64,000 nt of DNA from Symbiodinium natans (lineage: Eukaryota > Sar > Dinophyceae > Suessiales > Symbiodiniaceae): NCBI GenBank assembly GCA_905221605.1, contig CAJNDS010002266.1, forward strand, positions 436,228 through 500,227, in the 5' to 3' direction. Shown here piece after piece: positions 12,443 through 25,958 of this stretch. The notes beneath the pieces were generated by a model that was given only the letters and a program-made list of their open reading frames with translations, was not told the DNA's origin and did not search any database. Made by a program: the position numbers and the translations under genes. Position 1 is the first letter of the stretch. Every line of letters starts with the position of its first letter.

Positions 12443-14300
12443 TTAATTGCTTCGAGCTGCTGTGCTCTCTTCGCCTGACCACTGAATTTCCTTCAGCTTC
12501 TCGAAGACAGCATCGTGTGTTGTGGGCTCGCCCTCGGTCTTCAGTGCTGCGCGCAGCCTGGCGGTTGCTCTACCAGACATGTCCTGACCCTAAAACTTAC
12601 ACCTGCTTTTACACACCCCAACAACATCGCAGGCGCCCTAAACCGCCTGAACCCCCTTGGCGAATTCAACAATGAACAGGCTGCAGCATAATTGAAGAAT
12701 TTTAAACCCTCGACACGCGCGATCCGTCCTCCTGTCAAACTGCGTTTGGATGCTCGGGCTGAGATTCGGGCGTCACTCGCGCGGGCCCCTGTCATCCGAA
12801 TCCAGTATGATTCTACAGTTGCTGCTTGCCTGCCGGCTCCACACCCCACAAACCGCAAAACCCTGTGTTGTTGCGCACACGGACGCGAAGCTTCGTACAA
12901 ACACACTGCGGTTAACGGACTCGTGGCCCTGTCTGTCGTCCTGCTCCCGCACAGATCACGGCACGCACGCAGTTGTGAAGCTGCCTCTGCTCTTCATGCT
13001 AGAGACAGGCAGCATGTGTGGCTTGACAGAGTTTCTGTCCAACACGGTTCTTAATTCAAACACCACGGAGCGGCTCCGTCAGACGAAAACGTCTTACAGT
13101 CAAACCCAAGACGCTGACAGGACCAGCAACGACCAAGAACATTGATAACTCAGGCCCACTTTAAACTCAGGCGACAGGACTCCGAAGCACACCCGCGGCC
13201 GACAATGCTTAAACTGAACCTCCGTACGCCCCGACAAGCCCCCCCCCCCCCAGGGAGCCGCGATGAAAACCTACCTGAAAACCCTAGACTAACCTAACCC
13301 CATAACCTGAAACACTTAATGCCCCTTAAGACCAACACCCAGACTGAATCCCCAGGATCATATGACATCCCAAGCTTAATCAGACGTTCCGAAGATCACG
13401 CGCCTGACTTAACTGTGCCCATCTCTCAGCCAGTACAGCCGCGGCCTGGCCTCACCAAGCGGCTGGCCAGGATGAAGGGCAGGAAGTTCCCGCTCTCGGT
13501 CGCTACCTTGGAAGCGTCCTCCCCAGTCTGGATAAGCCTCAGGACGACTTTCGTGCTGGTCCCTTCAGACGCGTGGATCCTGCTGACCCCGAACAGCACG
13601 TTGCTCGCCAGACTGCAGTACAACTTGGACAACTCCTCGTCCTTGGACTCCACTGCCATGGACCAGGCGAGGACGAGGCTCGCAACCTTCGCACTGCCCT
13701 CGGACAAAATCAAGCCGCCGACTTCCGTGTCCTCTTTGGCGAGCACTGAAACGAAGAAACAGCCGTCCACACATTCTCGTGCACGTTTCGGGCCCCACCA
13801 ATAGCTCATGGCGTCTCGGACCTCGGCCTCCGAGAATAGCTCGGCCGTTGTGAAGTCCACGTCGCACAAAGCCCCCGCGTAAGTCGCTGTCTGGCACGGA
13901 CAAGAGCCCTCAAATCCTAAACCTAAACTGACTGACACAACCCCACTGCAGTTACACATTCGACAGTGACAGGTGACTGCCTCTGACGCCGACACACGCA
14001 ATGTCTGAGCGCCAGGCCTTCTCAACCTGGCTGCCGGACCACTTCTCCGGAAATCGGGGGCATTTCGCCACCTTGCTCCTCGAGTCACAGACCCAGAGCT
14101 TCTTCTTTTTCAGGAAGGCCACGGCGTCCAGGACAACTTGAAGCCCTTTCTGTCGGTCGGCCTTCCCCTCCTGGTCCTCCTTCTGGACCTCGGGCTCCTT
14201 GTCGGCACTGTCCTTGCCCTTCTCGATCGTCTTCTTGGCTGCCGACTTCGGGTTCGAGGCCGACTTCGAGGAGGCCTTTGGTTTTCGGCCCATGGCTCGG
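12443..14300 (-). CDS. Basic Cys-containing protein, multi-exon, unknown
   Basis: The first recognisable exon (13990-14300) starts near MGRKPKASSKSASNPKSAAK, a lysine-rich nuclear-localisation-like region. It then reads LWVCDSRSKVAKCPRFPEKW, a possible metal-binding pair. The next exon (13440-13900) includes CDVDFTTAELFSEAEVRDAM and SYWWGPKRARECVDGCF. A short terminal exon (12443-12580; acceptor GGGTCAG) encodes 45 residues ending SGEESTAARSN before TAA; it is too short for ordinary ORF lists. The family is not recognised. The start codon at 14293 is plausible, but an upstream acceptor (GGTAACAG) makes an internal exon equally possible. Between 12581 and 13430 I see nothing supportable. Confidence 0.35.
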
Positions 14301-14449
14301 AACCACTGTTACCTACAGCTCACAAGCAGCCAAGTCTGCTGAGCCGTGATGCCTGTGGCTGACACTGTGTCTGCACACAGGCTCATGAGAGGCGTGACAT
14401 GCACCGTCCTCAGAGCCTCGGTCGCTCTGGCGCAAAACTAGGCCCAGAC

Positions 14450-14821
14450 TCACGGGGTGCTTGCGCGTGTTGTCTCCTGGCTCTCCTTGGTCGGCTCCTC
14501 CAGCCGCACGGCCTTGACCTCCTTCTTGCACTCCGGACAATAGAAGCTCTTGCGCTTCTTCGGAGTCGGGCGGGCTCGGACGTGGCTCTTCCAGACCCCC
14601 TCCGCGCAGCGCTTCCGAAGAGAAGCCTTCATGAGCTCCTTGCGGGCGGCCTCCTGTCCGCACGGCTTCGCCATCAGGCCCATGGACTTCAACTTCTCGG
14701 CTGTGGCCAGGTCGACCTTGTCGTCGGGGATCAAGACATTCGTGCCAAACACCCACAGGCGTGGGCCTTCCGATGGGAAAACCATCGGGCATCGAGGGTC
14801 CACCTCTTTCACCTTTCACGG
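14450..14821 (-). CDS. Exon with Zn-ribbon-like CPEC motif
   Basis: After a possible acceptor (CGTGAAAG) the minus strand reads VKEVDPRCPMVFPSEGPRLW ... VDLATAEKLKSMGL ... SFYCPECKKEVKAVRLEEPT and stops at 14450. The single CPEC pair suggests half of a zinc ribbon. It may be an upstream exon of the gene at 12443-14300 (which has another Cys pair) or an independent gene. It lies just downstream of the methyltransferase stop codon at 14992. Confidence 0.35.
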
Positions 14822-14991
14822 GATGACAGCTCACGAGCAGACCCGAAAGCAGCACAGGTCCCCCGGCCTTGTGCAACACCGGAGGCATTCAATTGTGGCG
14901 GGTTTCGGACCAGTGAGCAAGAAAAAACACATGTTTTACTCCTTTGCCAGCGAGCTACCCTGCAGCGAGCTACCCTGCCCCCTATATTAGA

Positions 14992-15630
14992 CTAGCAAAG
15001 CTCGGTCGAGCTCTGCGCCTGTGCCTTCGCCCGCTCGGACGCGCGCTCGGACTCGATGTACTTCCAGGCCTGGACAACTTGCTTGCTTTGCGCACGTCCC
15101 TAGGCGTTCGGAATGACACACCTGGCCTTGCGCTTCGGCAGACTCGGGCTGATTCTGGCCCAGAACTCCTGGGGCTCCACAGCGGCCAAGCCCGTGACCT
15201 TCATGATACCATAAAAGAGTCGCTCAAGGACGTTCACCGAAACGGCGTTGCCCAACGCTGCCCCCAAGCCCGGCGTGGAGATCACCTCGGACAGCTTCTG
15301 GGCCAAAGCGGTGGGCACTCCTGAGCGGGGAGGTAGAAGCGTGAGAAACCATCATAAAAATTAATGGTCCTGCTGCTGCGTGTCAGTGTTGACATGTTTC
15401 ATGAGCAGCATGATGTCCTTGCAATCGGGCCATCTCCAGGGTTGTGACTCGTTGCTTCCGTTTCGGAAGGTACCAGCCAGCATTGCGTCCTCGCGCGGCG
15501 GTCAATGTCGGTGATGTGTCCATAGTACAACGCCTCGCTTGTTCGCAGCACACACACACACACACACACACAACACAACACACGCACACACGCACACACG
15601 CACACACGCACACGCACACGCACACGCACA

Positions 15631-15666
<36 letters not shown>

Positions 15667-16327
15667 CACCCACACCCCCACACCCACACCCGCACCCGCA
15701 CCCCCGCACCCACACCCACACCCACACCCGCACCCGCACCCACACCCACACCCGCACCCACACCCACACCCACACCCGCACCCCACACCCGCACCCAACA
15801 CCCACAACCCCCACCCACACCAGCACCCCACACCACACACCCACACCCACCACCCACACACCCACACACCCCCCACCCACACACCCCACCACCCACCACA
15901 CACACACACACCCACACACCCACACACCCACCACCCCCACCCCACACACCCACACACCACCCCCACACCCACACACCACACCCCACACCCACACACACCC
16001 ACACACCCCACACACCCACACACACACCCCACACACCCCACACACACCCACACCCAACACACACACACACCCACACACACAACACACACACCCACACACC
16101 CACCACACACCCCACACACACACACACCACAACACACCACACACCCACACACCAACACACATCAACACACACCACAACACACACACACACACCACAACAC
16201 ACACACACACCACAACAAACACACACCACAACAAACACACACCACAACAAACACACACCACAACAAACACACACCACAACAAACACACACCACAACAAAC
16301 ACACACCACAACAAACACACACCACAA

Positions 16328-16425
<98 letters not shown>

Positions 16426-19400
16426 CACGCACACACACACCCACGCACACGCACCCACACGCACACACACGCACACACGCACACACGCACACACGCACCC
16501 ACGCACACGCACCCACACGCACACGCACACCCCCCACACCACACACACAAACACCACCACACAAACACCCCCCCCCCCACACCCACACCCACACCCACAC
16601 CCACACCCACACCCACACCCACACCCACACCCACACCCACACCCACGCCCACGCCCACGCCCACGCCCACGCCCACGCCCACGCCCACACCCACACCCAC
16701 ACCCACACCCACACACGCACGCACGCGCACGCACGCGCACGCACGCGCACACGCGCACACGCGCGCACGCGCACACGCGCACACGCGCACACGCGCACAC
16801 GCGCACACACGCACACACGCGCACACGCACACACACGCGCACACGTGCACACACGCGCACACACGCGCACACGCGCACGCGCGCAAAAGCGAACACGCGC
16901 ACACGCGCACACGCGCACACGCGCGCACGCGCACACGCGCGCACGCGCACACGCACACACGCACACGCCCACACGCACACACCCACACGCACACACCCCC
17001 ACGCACGCGCACGCGCACGCGCACGCGCACGCGCACACGCACACGCACACGCACGCGCACACCCCCACCCCCACCCCCACCCCCACACACCCCCACACAC
17101 ACACACACAGGCACACGCGCACGCACACGCACACGCACACGCACACGCACACGCACACGCACACCCACACCCACACCCACACCCACACCCACACCCACAC
17201 CCACACACACACACACCCACACACACACACACACATATGCACGGCACGGACAATTCATGCAAGGGGCGTGTGCAAGCCTGCACTGATATCAACAATGACG
17301 CCGTGCTTTCGGACAGCAGCCTCCCCGTGCTTCTTTATCGCCTGGAGAGATAGGGAAACTAACTAACTTCACTTCTGCTGGACTGGCTGTACGCCTTGTC
17401 CGCCCGTGGCCTTCGTCATGTTCTTGCGGAACGTGGCACACTGCTTCTTCTCGTCCAGCACGGGCTCCTGTCGCACAATCTTCGTGTCCAAGAACGCCGA
17501 CGTCTTCACCTGGCTGCCGCCCGGGAAAACCCACCATGGGAGTGGCCAATTATTCACAATAATAGGGTTAAAAACAGCGGGCCTGGACCGGGAGTGGTTT
17601 GGGGAAGGCGTCCTCGAGCGAGCTGTCGGGCAGGAGGCAGGACTCCAGGATGCCCACCAAAAAAAATCGGACACGGGATTGTGGTATGCCGTGCTCGGCC
17701 GTGTTGAGCAACTTGAAGTTGCAAACCTCTGATATCGCATGAAACTAAACAATACTGCTCAGCAGGACTCTATCTGTCTGTCAGGCAACATATCCAGCTT
17801 TGCGCAGCTTTGTCATTGCCTTCTTCACGTCTGCTGCGTGGCGGGTGGGAAGGCCCTCCACGTTTTCGAGGACCACGACCTCCAGACGTGTCCGTGCGGA
17901 GTCTCCCTACTCTGTGCTTCCTACAGCCCCACCTTCGGACGTTCGGCCTCGATTCGGGCAATCGAACGGTGGAACAGCCTGCCATTCTTGCCCTGGCTTC
18001 CTGACAGACTCAGACGACTGAGTGGGCGCGTGCATGTCCGGTCCGGCCACGGCCGTCCTGCATGTTCACCCGCGCTCGAGAAGTCCTGACACGGCGTTGT
18101 CGCGACGTAGAGGTCGCAGCCTGGTCGGCTCTCTCGCGTCAACATGTCCTCAGATATCCAGGTCATTGCCTTCGTATTGATAGAGCAATTGGAACTGTAA
18201 GTTAAACAGATCTACGTGTCTCCCAGGCGTCCTCCGGCGCGTACAGAGGCTGGGTCTGCAGGTACTCGTGCGTCACAGCCATCAGTGCACGAATCGACGG
18301 CGACAACTCGGACACCATAACGATCTGGAAGTCCACTCCGAGGTTGCCCAGTGCAATGGCCTCATAACTGACAAGAAACAGGACGCTGCTGCCATTCAGA
18401 CATGTTCCGAATATGAAAGACATGGACGGGTGACTGCGGAGTTGTAGCCGCAGCATTCCATCGCCACTTTCAAAGGCGCCATGGCTCACCCAGTGGCTTG
18501 AATCAGCAAACGGAGCCTGCACAAATGTCTGCTGTTTACGCCGTCATGTGCTGAAACAGGCAGTCACTCAGCAGAGTCGGACTGACTCATAAAGGAAAGC
18601 TCTCAGACGATGGCCGCTGCTTTCTTCACACTTGCGACTGCAAGTCCCCCATCCCCTAGACAGGACACTCGGACAAAGCCTCTTGCTCAGTCATGAGTGT
18701 CGGACTCTCGCACCAGCAGCACGCTGCATCCTATGACAGCTGCGATGCCTGTTCACGAAAATCCACCAGGTCTAGCTGCTCAAGCCGCCGCTTCAGGCCC
18801 AGGTTGGTCCTGCGGAGATTGCTGTTCATCTCCCTCAGCCGGGTGTTGTCGTTCCACGCTGCTTCCAGCAACTCGTCCTGCTTTCCCAACTGGGCCCTCA
18901 GCTCCAGGCACTGCCTTCGCAGGTCGTCCATGCCCTCGGGCAAGGGGGCCGCGGAGGCCGGAGAGTTCAACTCGGCCTTGAGCCTGGCAACCTCGGACTC
19001 CAGCTTCCGCACAGCGGCCGCCCCCTTCCTGAACAACAAAGCTATTCAACCGATGGGTCCCTCAGCCAATTCAATCAACAAGCTGCCGACAAGAACTGTA
19101 CCCAAATAACCCCGCTCCTCGTGCGCGCCGTGGACCTGCGGTTGCTCTCGTACTCCCGCTGCTTCTTCTGGCGATGGGTCAGCTTCTTCTCTTCGGGCCC
19201 ATCGTGTGCTGGAGCAACAGCCTCTTCGTCCACGGGCTCCGACTTGACGACCACTTGCGCCTGAGGCTCCTGCTTCACGGGCCGCCTCGAGTCGGGCGCG
19301 GAGTCGGGCGCGGAGTCGGGCGCGGAGTCGGGCGCGCGCCGTTTCGAGCCGGCCGCGATGTGAACACTTGTCACCATAAATTCCCGATCCTCCGGACGCA

Positions 19401-19515
19401 GCAGGAGCCTCTTCCTGCCAGCAGCACCCGTTGCCATGGCTCCCTCGGGCACAACAAGCGTTGCCGTGCCTCCTTCGGGCACAATACCCGTTTCCGTGCC
19501 TCCTTCGGGAACCAG
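14992..19515 (-). CDS. C5 cytosine DNA methyltransferase gene, about 11 exons
   Basis: The product would transfer methyl from AdoMet to C5 of cytosine in DNA. Signature motifs appear in order on successive minus-strand exons: YEAIALGNLGVDFQIVMVSE (motif I/II region, 18230-18390); CDLYVATTPCQDFSSAG (motif IV with the catalytic Cys, 17945-18160); VVLENVEGLPTRHAADVKKA (motif VI ENV, about 17790-17890, clean GT/AG introns); AEHGIPQSRVRFFLVGI (motif VIII, about 17660-17730); SPTLTAARGRNAGWYLPK and EMARLQG (motif IX, 15420-15545); ALGNAVSVNVLERLFYG (motif X, 15110-15325). The last exon (14992-15070) ends SSTELC. The N-terminal exons (18755-19027, 19140-19515) form a bZIP-like basic region (YESNRRSTARTR) plus a long coiled coil. 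The motif I F-x-G and the exact exon joins are unresolved. The stretch between motifs VIII and IX is short, so the target-recognition domain may be small or partly missed. Confidence 0.8.
15549..17235. repeat. 1.7 kb (CA)-rich compound microsatellite inside a methyltransferase intron
   Basis: Built of CA, CCCACA, CGCACA, CGCGCACA and ACCACAACAA units. The plus strand has almost no T in about 1690 bases (I see only two, near 16162 and 16846). It separates the exon at about 17270-17345 (KKHGEAAVRKHGVIVDIS) from the motif IX exon at 15420-15545. The very long ORFs across it on both strands are repeat artefacts. Confidence 0.9.
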
Positions 19516-19549
19516 GCTAAAACTCTACTTCACCAGGGTTGAGTGAGGG

Positions 19550-19672
19550 TTTTTTAGGGTTTAGGGTTTAGGGTTAGGGTTTAAGGTTTAGGGTTTAGGG
19601 TTTACTGTAGGGTTTAGGGTTTCGGGTTTCGGGTTTAGGGTTTCGGGTTTCGGGTTTAGGGTTTGTTCTAAT
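19550..19672. repeat. Degenerate TTTAGGG/TTTCGGG array
   Basis: Mixed TTTAGGG and TTTCGGG words just upstream of the first methyltransferase exon. This is the only telomere-like patch between about 4.3 kb and 23 kb. Confidence 0.85.
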
Positions 19673-19989
19673 AGGGTTCAATTTGCCAGTTTTATGACTA
19701 ATGGTTCCTTTCCCCCCTTGGCAAGTTGGACACTGATGAACATATGCTTTAACATCATCACTCACACCTAAACCATGCGAGCTTGAGAGCTGCCTCATGT
19801 CATGCAGCGGTCTCCACGACAGCAGCCCAAAGGACGAACCGCTGAGCGCTGCGCGGTCTCCATCGTCTATAAGTCCAAGAAAGTCATCCTGCTCGTGGCA
19901 GCTGGATCTAAAGTACTTATTATTTGACTGAAAGGAGAACGATTTTGACGACGACGGCTTAGTACTACTAACTGGGAAGTAACTTGTTA
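19673..19989. other. Unique spacer, no gene supported
   Basis: About 300 bases of unique sequence between the telomere-like patch and the trinucleotide block. A minus-strand ORF runs through it only because it continues the open (TAG)n frame. A short stretch reads HDMRQLSSSHGLGVSDDVKA followed by CPTCQGGKG; this resembles the zinc-binding N-terminus of a retroelement integrase, but is too short to call. Confidence 0.3.
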
Positions 19990-22045
<2,056 letters not shown>

Positions 22046-22059
22046 CTGATAATACTATA

Positions 22060-22450
22060 CTAGCGCCGGGCCCCGGCGCCGGGCCCCGGCGCCGGGCCCC
22101 GGCACCGGGTCCAGAGCTTCGTACATTCTTGCTCTTCGTCCTCAAGTTAGTAAAGCTTGTGCCTAATCCAAGCTAGTCCTAGATTCTGGTCCAAATCACC
22201 GGCCACGTCGCCGGGCCCCGGCGCCGGGCCCCGACGCTGCTCCAGAGCTTCACGCATTCTGGCTCTTGTTTTTGACATGGGTAAGTCAATTTGTGTTATT
22301 GATACTTCCAGTCACCGCGCCCCGACGACTAATGAAGCAATAGTCGTTCTTGCTGCAACTGAATTTCACGATAGTATTCAACTCATTTGTTATTCTGGTT
22401 CTATTGTTGTTTCTAGCAATCTGAAGCCGGGCCCCGGCGCTGGAGACCGG
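22060..22450. repeat. Further GGCGCCGGGCCC boxes with a duplicated flank
   Basis: GC boxes at about 22062-22110, 22210-22235 and 22425-22440. CCAGAGCTTC followed by an ACATTCT/GCATTCT and GCTCTT string occurs twice, near 22113 and 22232, so the box plus flank is a repeated unit. No gene is recognised. Confidence 0.7.
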
Positions 22451-24018
22451 CACGGAGCCTTTGTGCGTGCACAGGATCGACTTAGATCAAACTTATAAGA
22501 GTAACAGAGTAGAATGGTCTATTTCCTTGCCTGTGTACATGAGGCTCCAGGCCCCCCGCGCCGGCCGGTAGCGTTAATCCTGGTTAGTCTGTTGTCCTGA
22601 CTACAATTATACAGCGTTTTTTTTGTAATTCATCCGCTCATGTCTATTTCCGCGGCCCGCACCGGGGCCGGATGTGAGTAGTCGGTGTTTACAGCCGAAC
22701 GTCTTTGGCAACTCATTTGACGCCCTGAGCGCACAAACCCCTGAAGGCCCACCGTTTCGGACAACGTCCTTATTGGTCCGACGGGGTCCGGCCGTCCGGC
22801 CGGACCCCGTCGGACCAATAAACACCAAAAACGCAAACCACCAAAGCAGACGCCCTCGCCGGGAGTGTTTTTCGGAGTTGTGGCCAGGTTGCATGGAAGG
22901 AAAACATCCCTCACGAATCCTGTCACAACACAATGCCTGAGCCACGCGGTCTGGAGTCTGGAGTCACCCACAACACAAGCCCGAAAGCCTATTTACACTG
23001 TCAAGGTCTGCATCCCTCTGGACCCGCGAGAATCCAGCAGCGCCTGCAAACTATTTACACTGTATGCGATTATTCTTAACCAATCCCCTAGGCAAGGTTC
23101 GACAATCTTGGGGCTTGGGAATTAGGGTTTAGGTTTTTCGGGTTGAGCGTTGTGGGGTCGTACGACCATCAGTCCCTCATGGAAAAGGAACATGACGCTG
23201 GCACCCATATCGTATCAGTATTTAGTTTTGAAATGTGACTGTGGACTCCCGTGCCTGCGTGCTCGCCGGAAGGGGCACGTGAACGAGCCTGGCCGTCAAA
23301 GCTGAGTGAAAGAAGAACTGGATTGGGACGGGATTTGCGCGCGGCGTACTTATTTAGAGGGAACGTAAAGCCTGTCCTCAACCCAGGGGTCGGAAGACTC
23401 GGGCACCTCCCAAAGTAATTGAGTGGCATGCCGGGCAGTGACAGCATTCATCCCCCGGTGACCACTCTGACACTATGTGCTTGAACTGAATAAACAATAA
23501 TGTGTCGGCTGGCCTCGCAGCAGGCTCTCGGGCCATGGGCAAAGATTCTGAGGACCTCAGCGCACAGGAAAAAACAAGACGCAACCTGAACCAAGTCCCA
23601 CACGCACAACGGCGGCGCCGCACCAAGCTCCACACGTAAAGGAAACATCGTCACCGGCCTGTCGCAAGGACACATAGCACACAAGAAACAAGTTTGGTCA
23701 AACAACAGATCCAGCACGGATGCAAGCGGAAGATTTTTTGCTCCGATTCCAAGGGCCAGCCACAGCCCAGAACGCATTTAGTCGGCACGAACCAGCATGG
23801 CGCCGTGCAAAATGTTTCGGACCCAGCCGGACCTGCCTATCAGCCTAATAATGTTGTCCATGTCCTGCAGTACTACCAGAATCCGGTCAAGTTGTCGATA
23901 GTATAACTAGTAAGACTGTAAGATTGACTCGGTCCCAGCGTGGCCCAACTCGACCCAGGAGCAGGGGGTCAATTTGACTAATCTCTACGAGACTCGTCAG
24001 TCCAAAAACCACGGCGAC
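22451..24018. other. Spacer with a palindrome, no supported gene
   Basis: About 1.5 kb of mostly unique sequence. It contains the inverted repeat at 22770-22821 and a short telomere-like word at 23124-23140. ORFs of about 110 codons at 23448-23777 and 22607-22945 have no motif or clean splice context. Confidence 0.4.
22770..22821. repeat. Perfect 25 bp-arm palindrome with a 2 bp loop
   Basis: TTATTGGTCCGACGGGGTCC begins the left arm (22770-22794). The right arm (22797-22821) is its exact reverse complement. Strong cruciform or hairpin potential. Confidence 0.9.
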
Positions 24019-25701
24019 TTAGTCCTCAGACACAAAGGCATTGGTTTCGCCTTCGGCATGCGCCTCCTTCTCTTGTGTGGTCGCCTTGGCGCCCGGGCCC
24101 CAAGCAATGAATCAACCGTTACAAGTGACTAACCGACAGACCACTTCCAACATGGACATGTGCCGCACTTGCAACTGAGATTCCTGCTCTGCGCTATGCT
24201 CGGACACTTCGGCCGCTGGCTCGTTTTCCCCCTCCTCGGGCACTTCGGCGACCACCCCCTCCTGGGGCACTTCGGGCACCGGCTCGTTGTCCTCCTCCTC
24301 ATCGGGCACGGGCTCGCGGATTTTGTTGGCTGAAGGAGTCTCGGGCACGGGCTGGCCGCTGATTTTGTTGGCTGAAGAAGTCTCGGGCACGGGCTGGCCG
24401 CTGATTTTGTTGGTGGGAGTGTCGGGCACAGGCTGGCCGCTCATTTTGTTGGCCTGGGAGCTGGGAAAGGGCCGCGCCTTCGGCCTGCGTTTGGGCATGG
24501 GCCTGCCCATCTGGGTCAATCGTGAGGAAGGCAGGGTCCGTGGAGCTGGCTGCCGGGGCCTGCTCTGATCTCGGGCGCGGGGACCGGCTATCCTTGGGAA
24601 TGCACCGTGAACAAACCACAGCACAACGAGAGCCCAAGCAAAGCAAACAACCCCCTCAGCTCGGTGAATTATTTGCAATCAGGCTGCCTCCTTGTCCAAG
24701 TTGAAATCGGGCCGGCCCGTCGTGGAGCAGTAGTAGCGCTCGGGCTCCGTCTGCAGGAAATAGAATTTCTCTTTAACTTGAGCACGTGTTCGGCCACATA
24801 GTCCTTGCCGTGCCCATAGGTGATGGCGAGGCCTGCCACGTCCTCGGGTAGTTTGAACCCCAAATCCCAAACCCACGAAGCCCTAGAAGTAGAATGAAGC
24901 CTTTCAAATTTCAATCAGGCGTCGCTCCAAGTCGGGCGATCCAGGATCTCCAGCTTCAGAAGGCACCAAGCCATAGAAGGACAACGCGTCCACAACTCAC
25001 TTGAGCTCAGCTGCTCCTGGGCATCTCAGTGGGGAGCCCATGCTGAACACTGCAGACACAAGCTCAAGTTCACATGTGTTGTCTTGCTGGCAAGCAGCTT
25101 TAAAGTGCGAGTCATTGGCGGCCTTCTTCGGGCGATCACCCTTTTGAGGAGGACGATGGCCTGGATGCTGGGCTCCTCAGTCAAATTGCAAAGGAAATGA
25201 AATCTCAATCTGAAAGAGAAAGGACTCTTCAAACTGAAACTCGTCTCGATAAGCCCAGCGGCGAAGATAGTGGGACATGCCCCGGAGGTTCGTCTGCACC
25301 AAATTGCAGATGTTGCTCCTCGTCTCACCCCGCAGCAGGGCCCTCAAGGCTCGGGCAATGACGGAGTGGCACAAGTCTCGGGCGAACGGATGCCCATGAG
25401 AAAGCATGGCGTGAACTGCCTTGATTCCGGACAAGGTGCATGACAAAAAAAATCCCATAACATATACATATATTTGTTTATGTTTAAACCACAAAATGAA
25501 TCCTGAATTTGGTAAACCGGTCCATTTAGCTGCAGCAGAGGTGCGACCCAACAATGAATGTCGGCGCGGCACTTCATGAGGACCCATGCAGCCTCGTACG
25601 AACCCTTGTACACCTCGGGCACGATCTGCTGATTTGGCCAGTCGCGCTCGGGCAATTGGCCGGTGGGGAACTCGGACTCCCTACCTGAGGAGACACGCGG
25701 G

Positions 25702-25754
<53 letters not shown>

Positions 25755-25958
25755 GTCTCTCTGTCTCTCTGTCTCTTTGTCTCTCTGTCGCTCGCTCTCT
25801 CGCTCGCTCGCGCTCAATGGCATGTCACGCGCTGGCATCAGACAGTCTGCTGCCGAGAAGCTCGGCATGAGGTCAGGCCGCTTAGTACCCACGTTGACGC
25901 TGAAGTCGATGAAGTCCCAGGGCACTCGGGCAAATGTGACCTCGAGCTTGGGGGCCAT
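24019..25958 (-). CDS. Multi-exon gene with an acidic PVPE-repeat tail, unknown family
   Basis: Likely start ATG at 25958 (MAPKLEVTFARVPWDFIDFS). Exons follow at about 25552-25675 (SEFPTGQLPERDWPNQQIVP, then YKGSYEAAWVLMKCRADIHC), 25205-25445 (SHGHPFARDLCHSVIARALR, then RGMSHYLRRWAYRDEFQFEE), 25030-25180, 24683-24760 (EPERYYCSTTGRPDFNLDKE after acceptor TTTCCTGCAG) and 24170-24600. The last of these has three imperfect copies of ANKISGQPVPET, followed by Glu/Pro-rich sequence. The terminal exon ends AHAEGETNAFVSED and TAA at 24019-24021. A (CT)n microsatellite lies in intron 1. The tail resembles the PVPVST tail of the gene at 9792 in style. No catalytic motif was recognised. Confidence 0.5.
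25709..25806. repeat. (CT)n microsatellite in an intron
   Basis: About 100 bases of CT with GTCT and CGCT interruptions. On the transcribed strand it is (GA)n, which keeps an artefactual Arg/Glu-rich ORF open. Confidence 0.9.

Noticed and set aside
15383-17366. Very long ORFs (600+ codons) of His/Thr or Cys/Val on both strands
   Set aside because: They are produced by the CA-rich microsatellite, which lacks stops in most frames. Only the last 50 or so codons of the minus-strand frame are genuine (methyltransferase motif IX exon).
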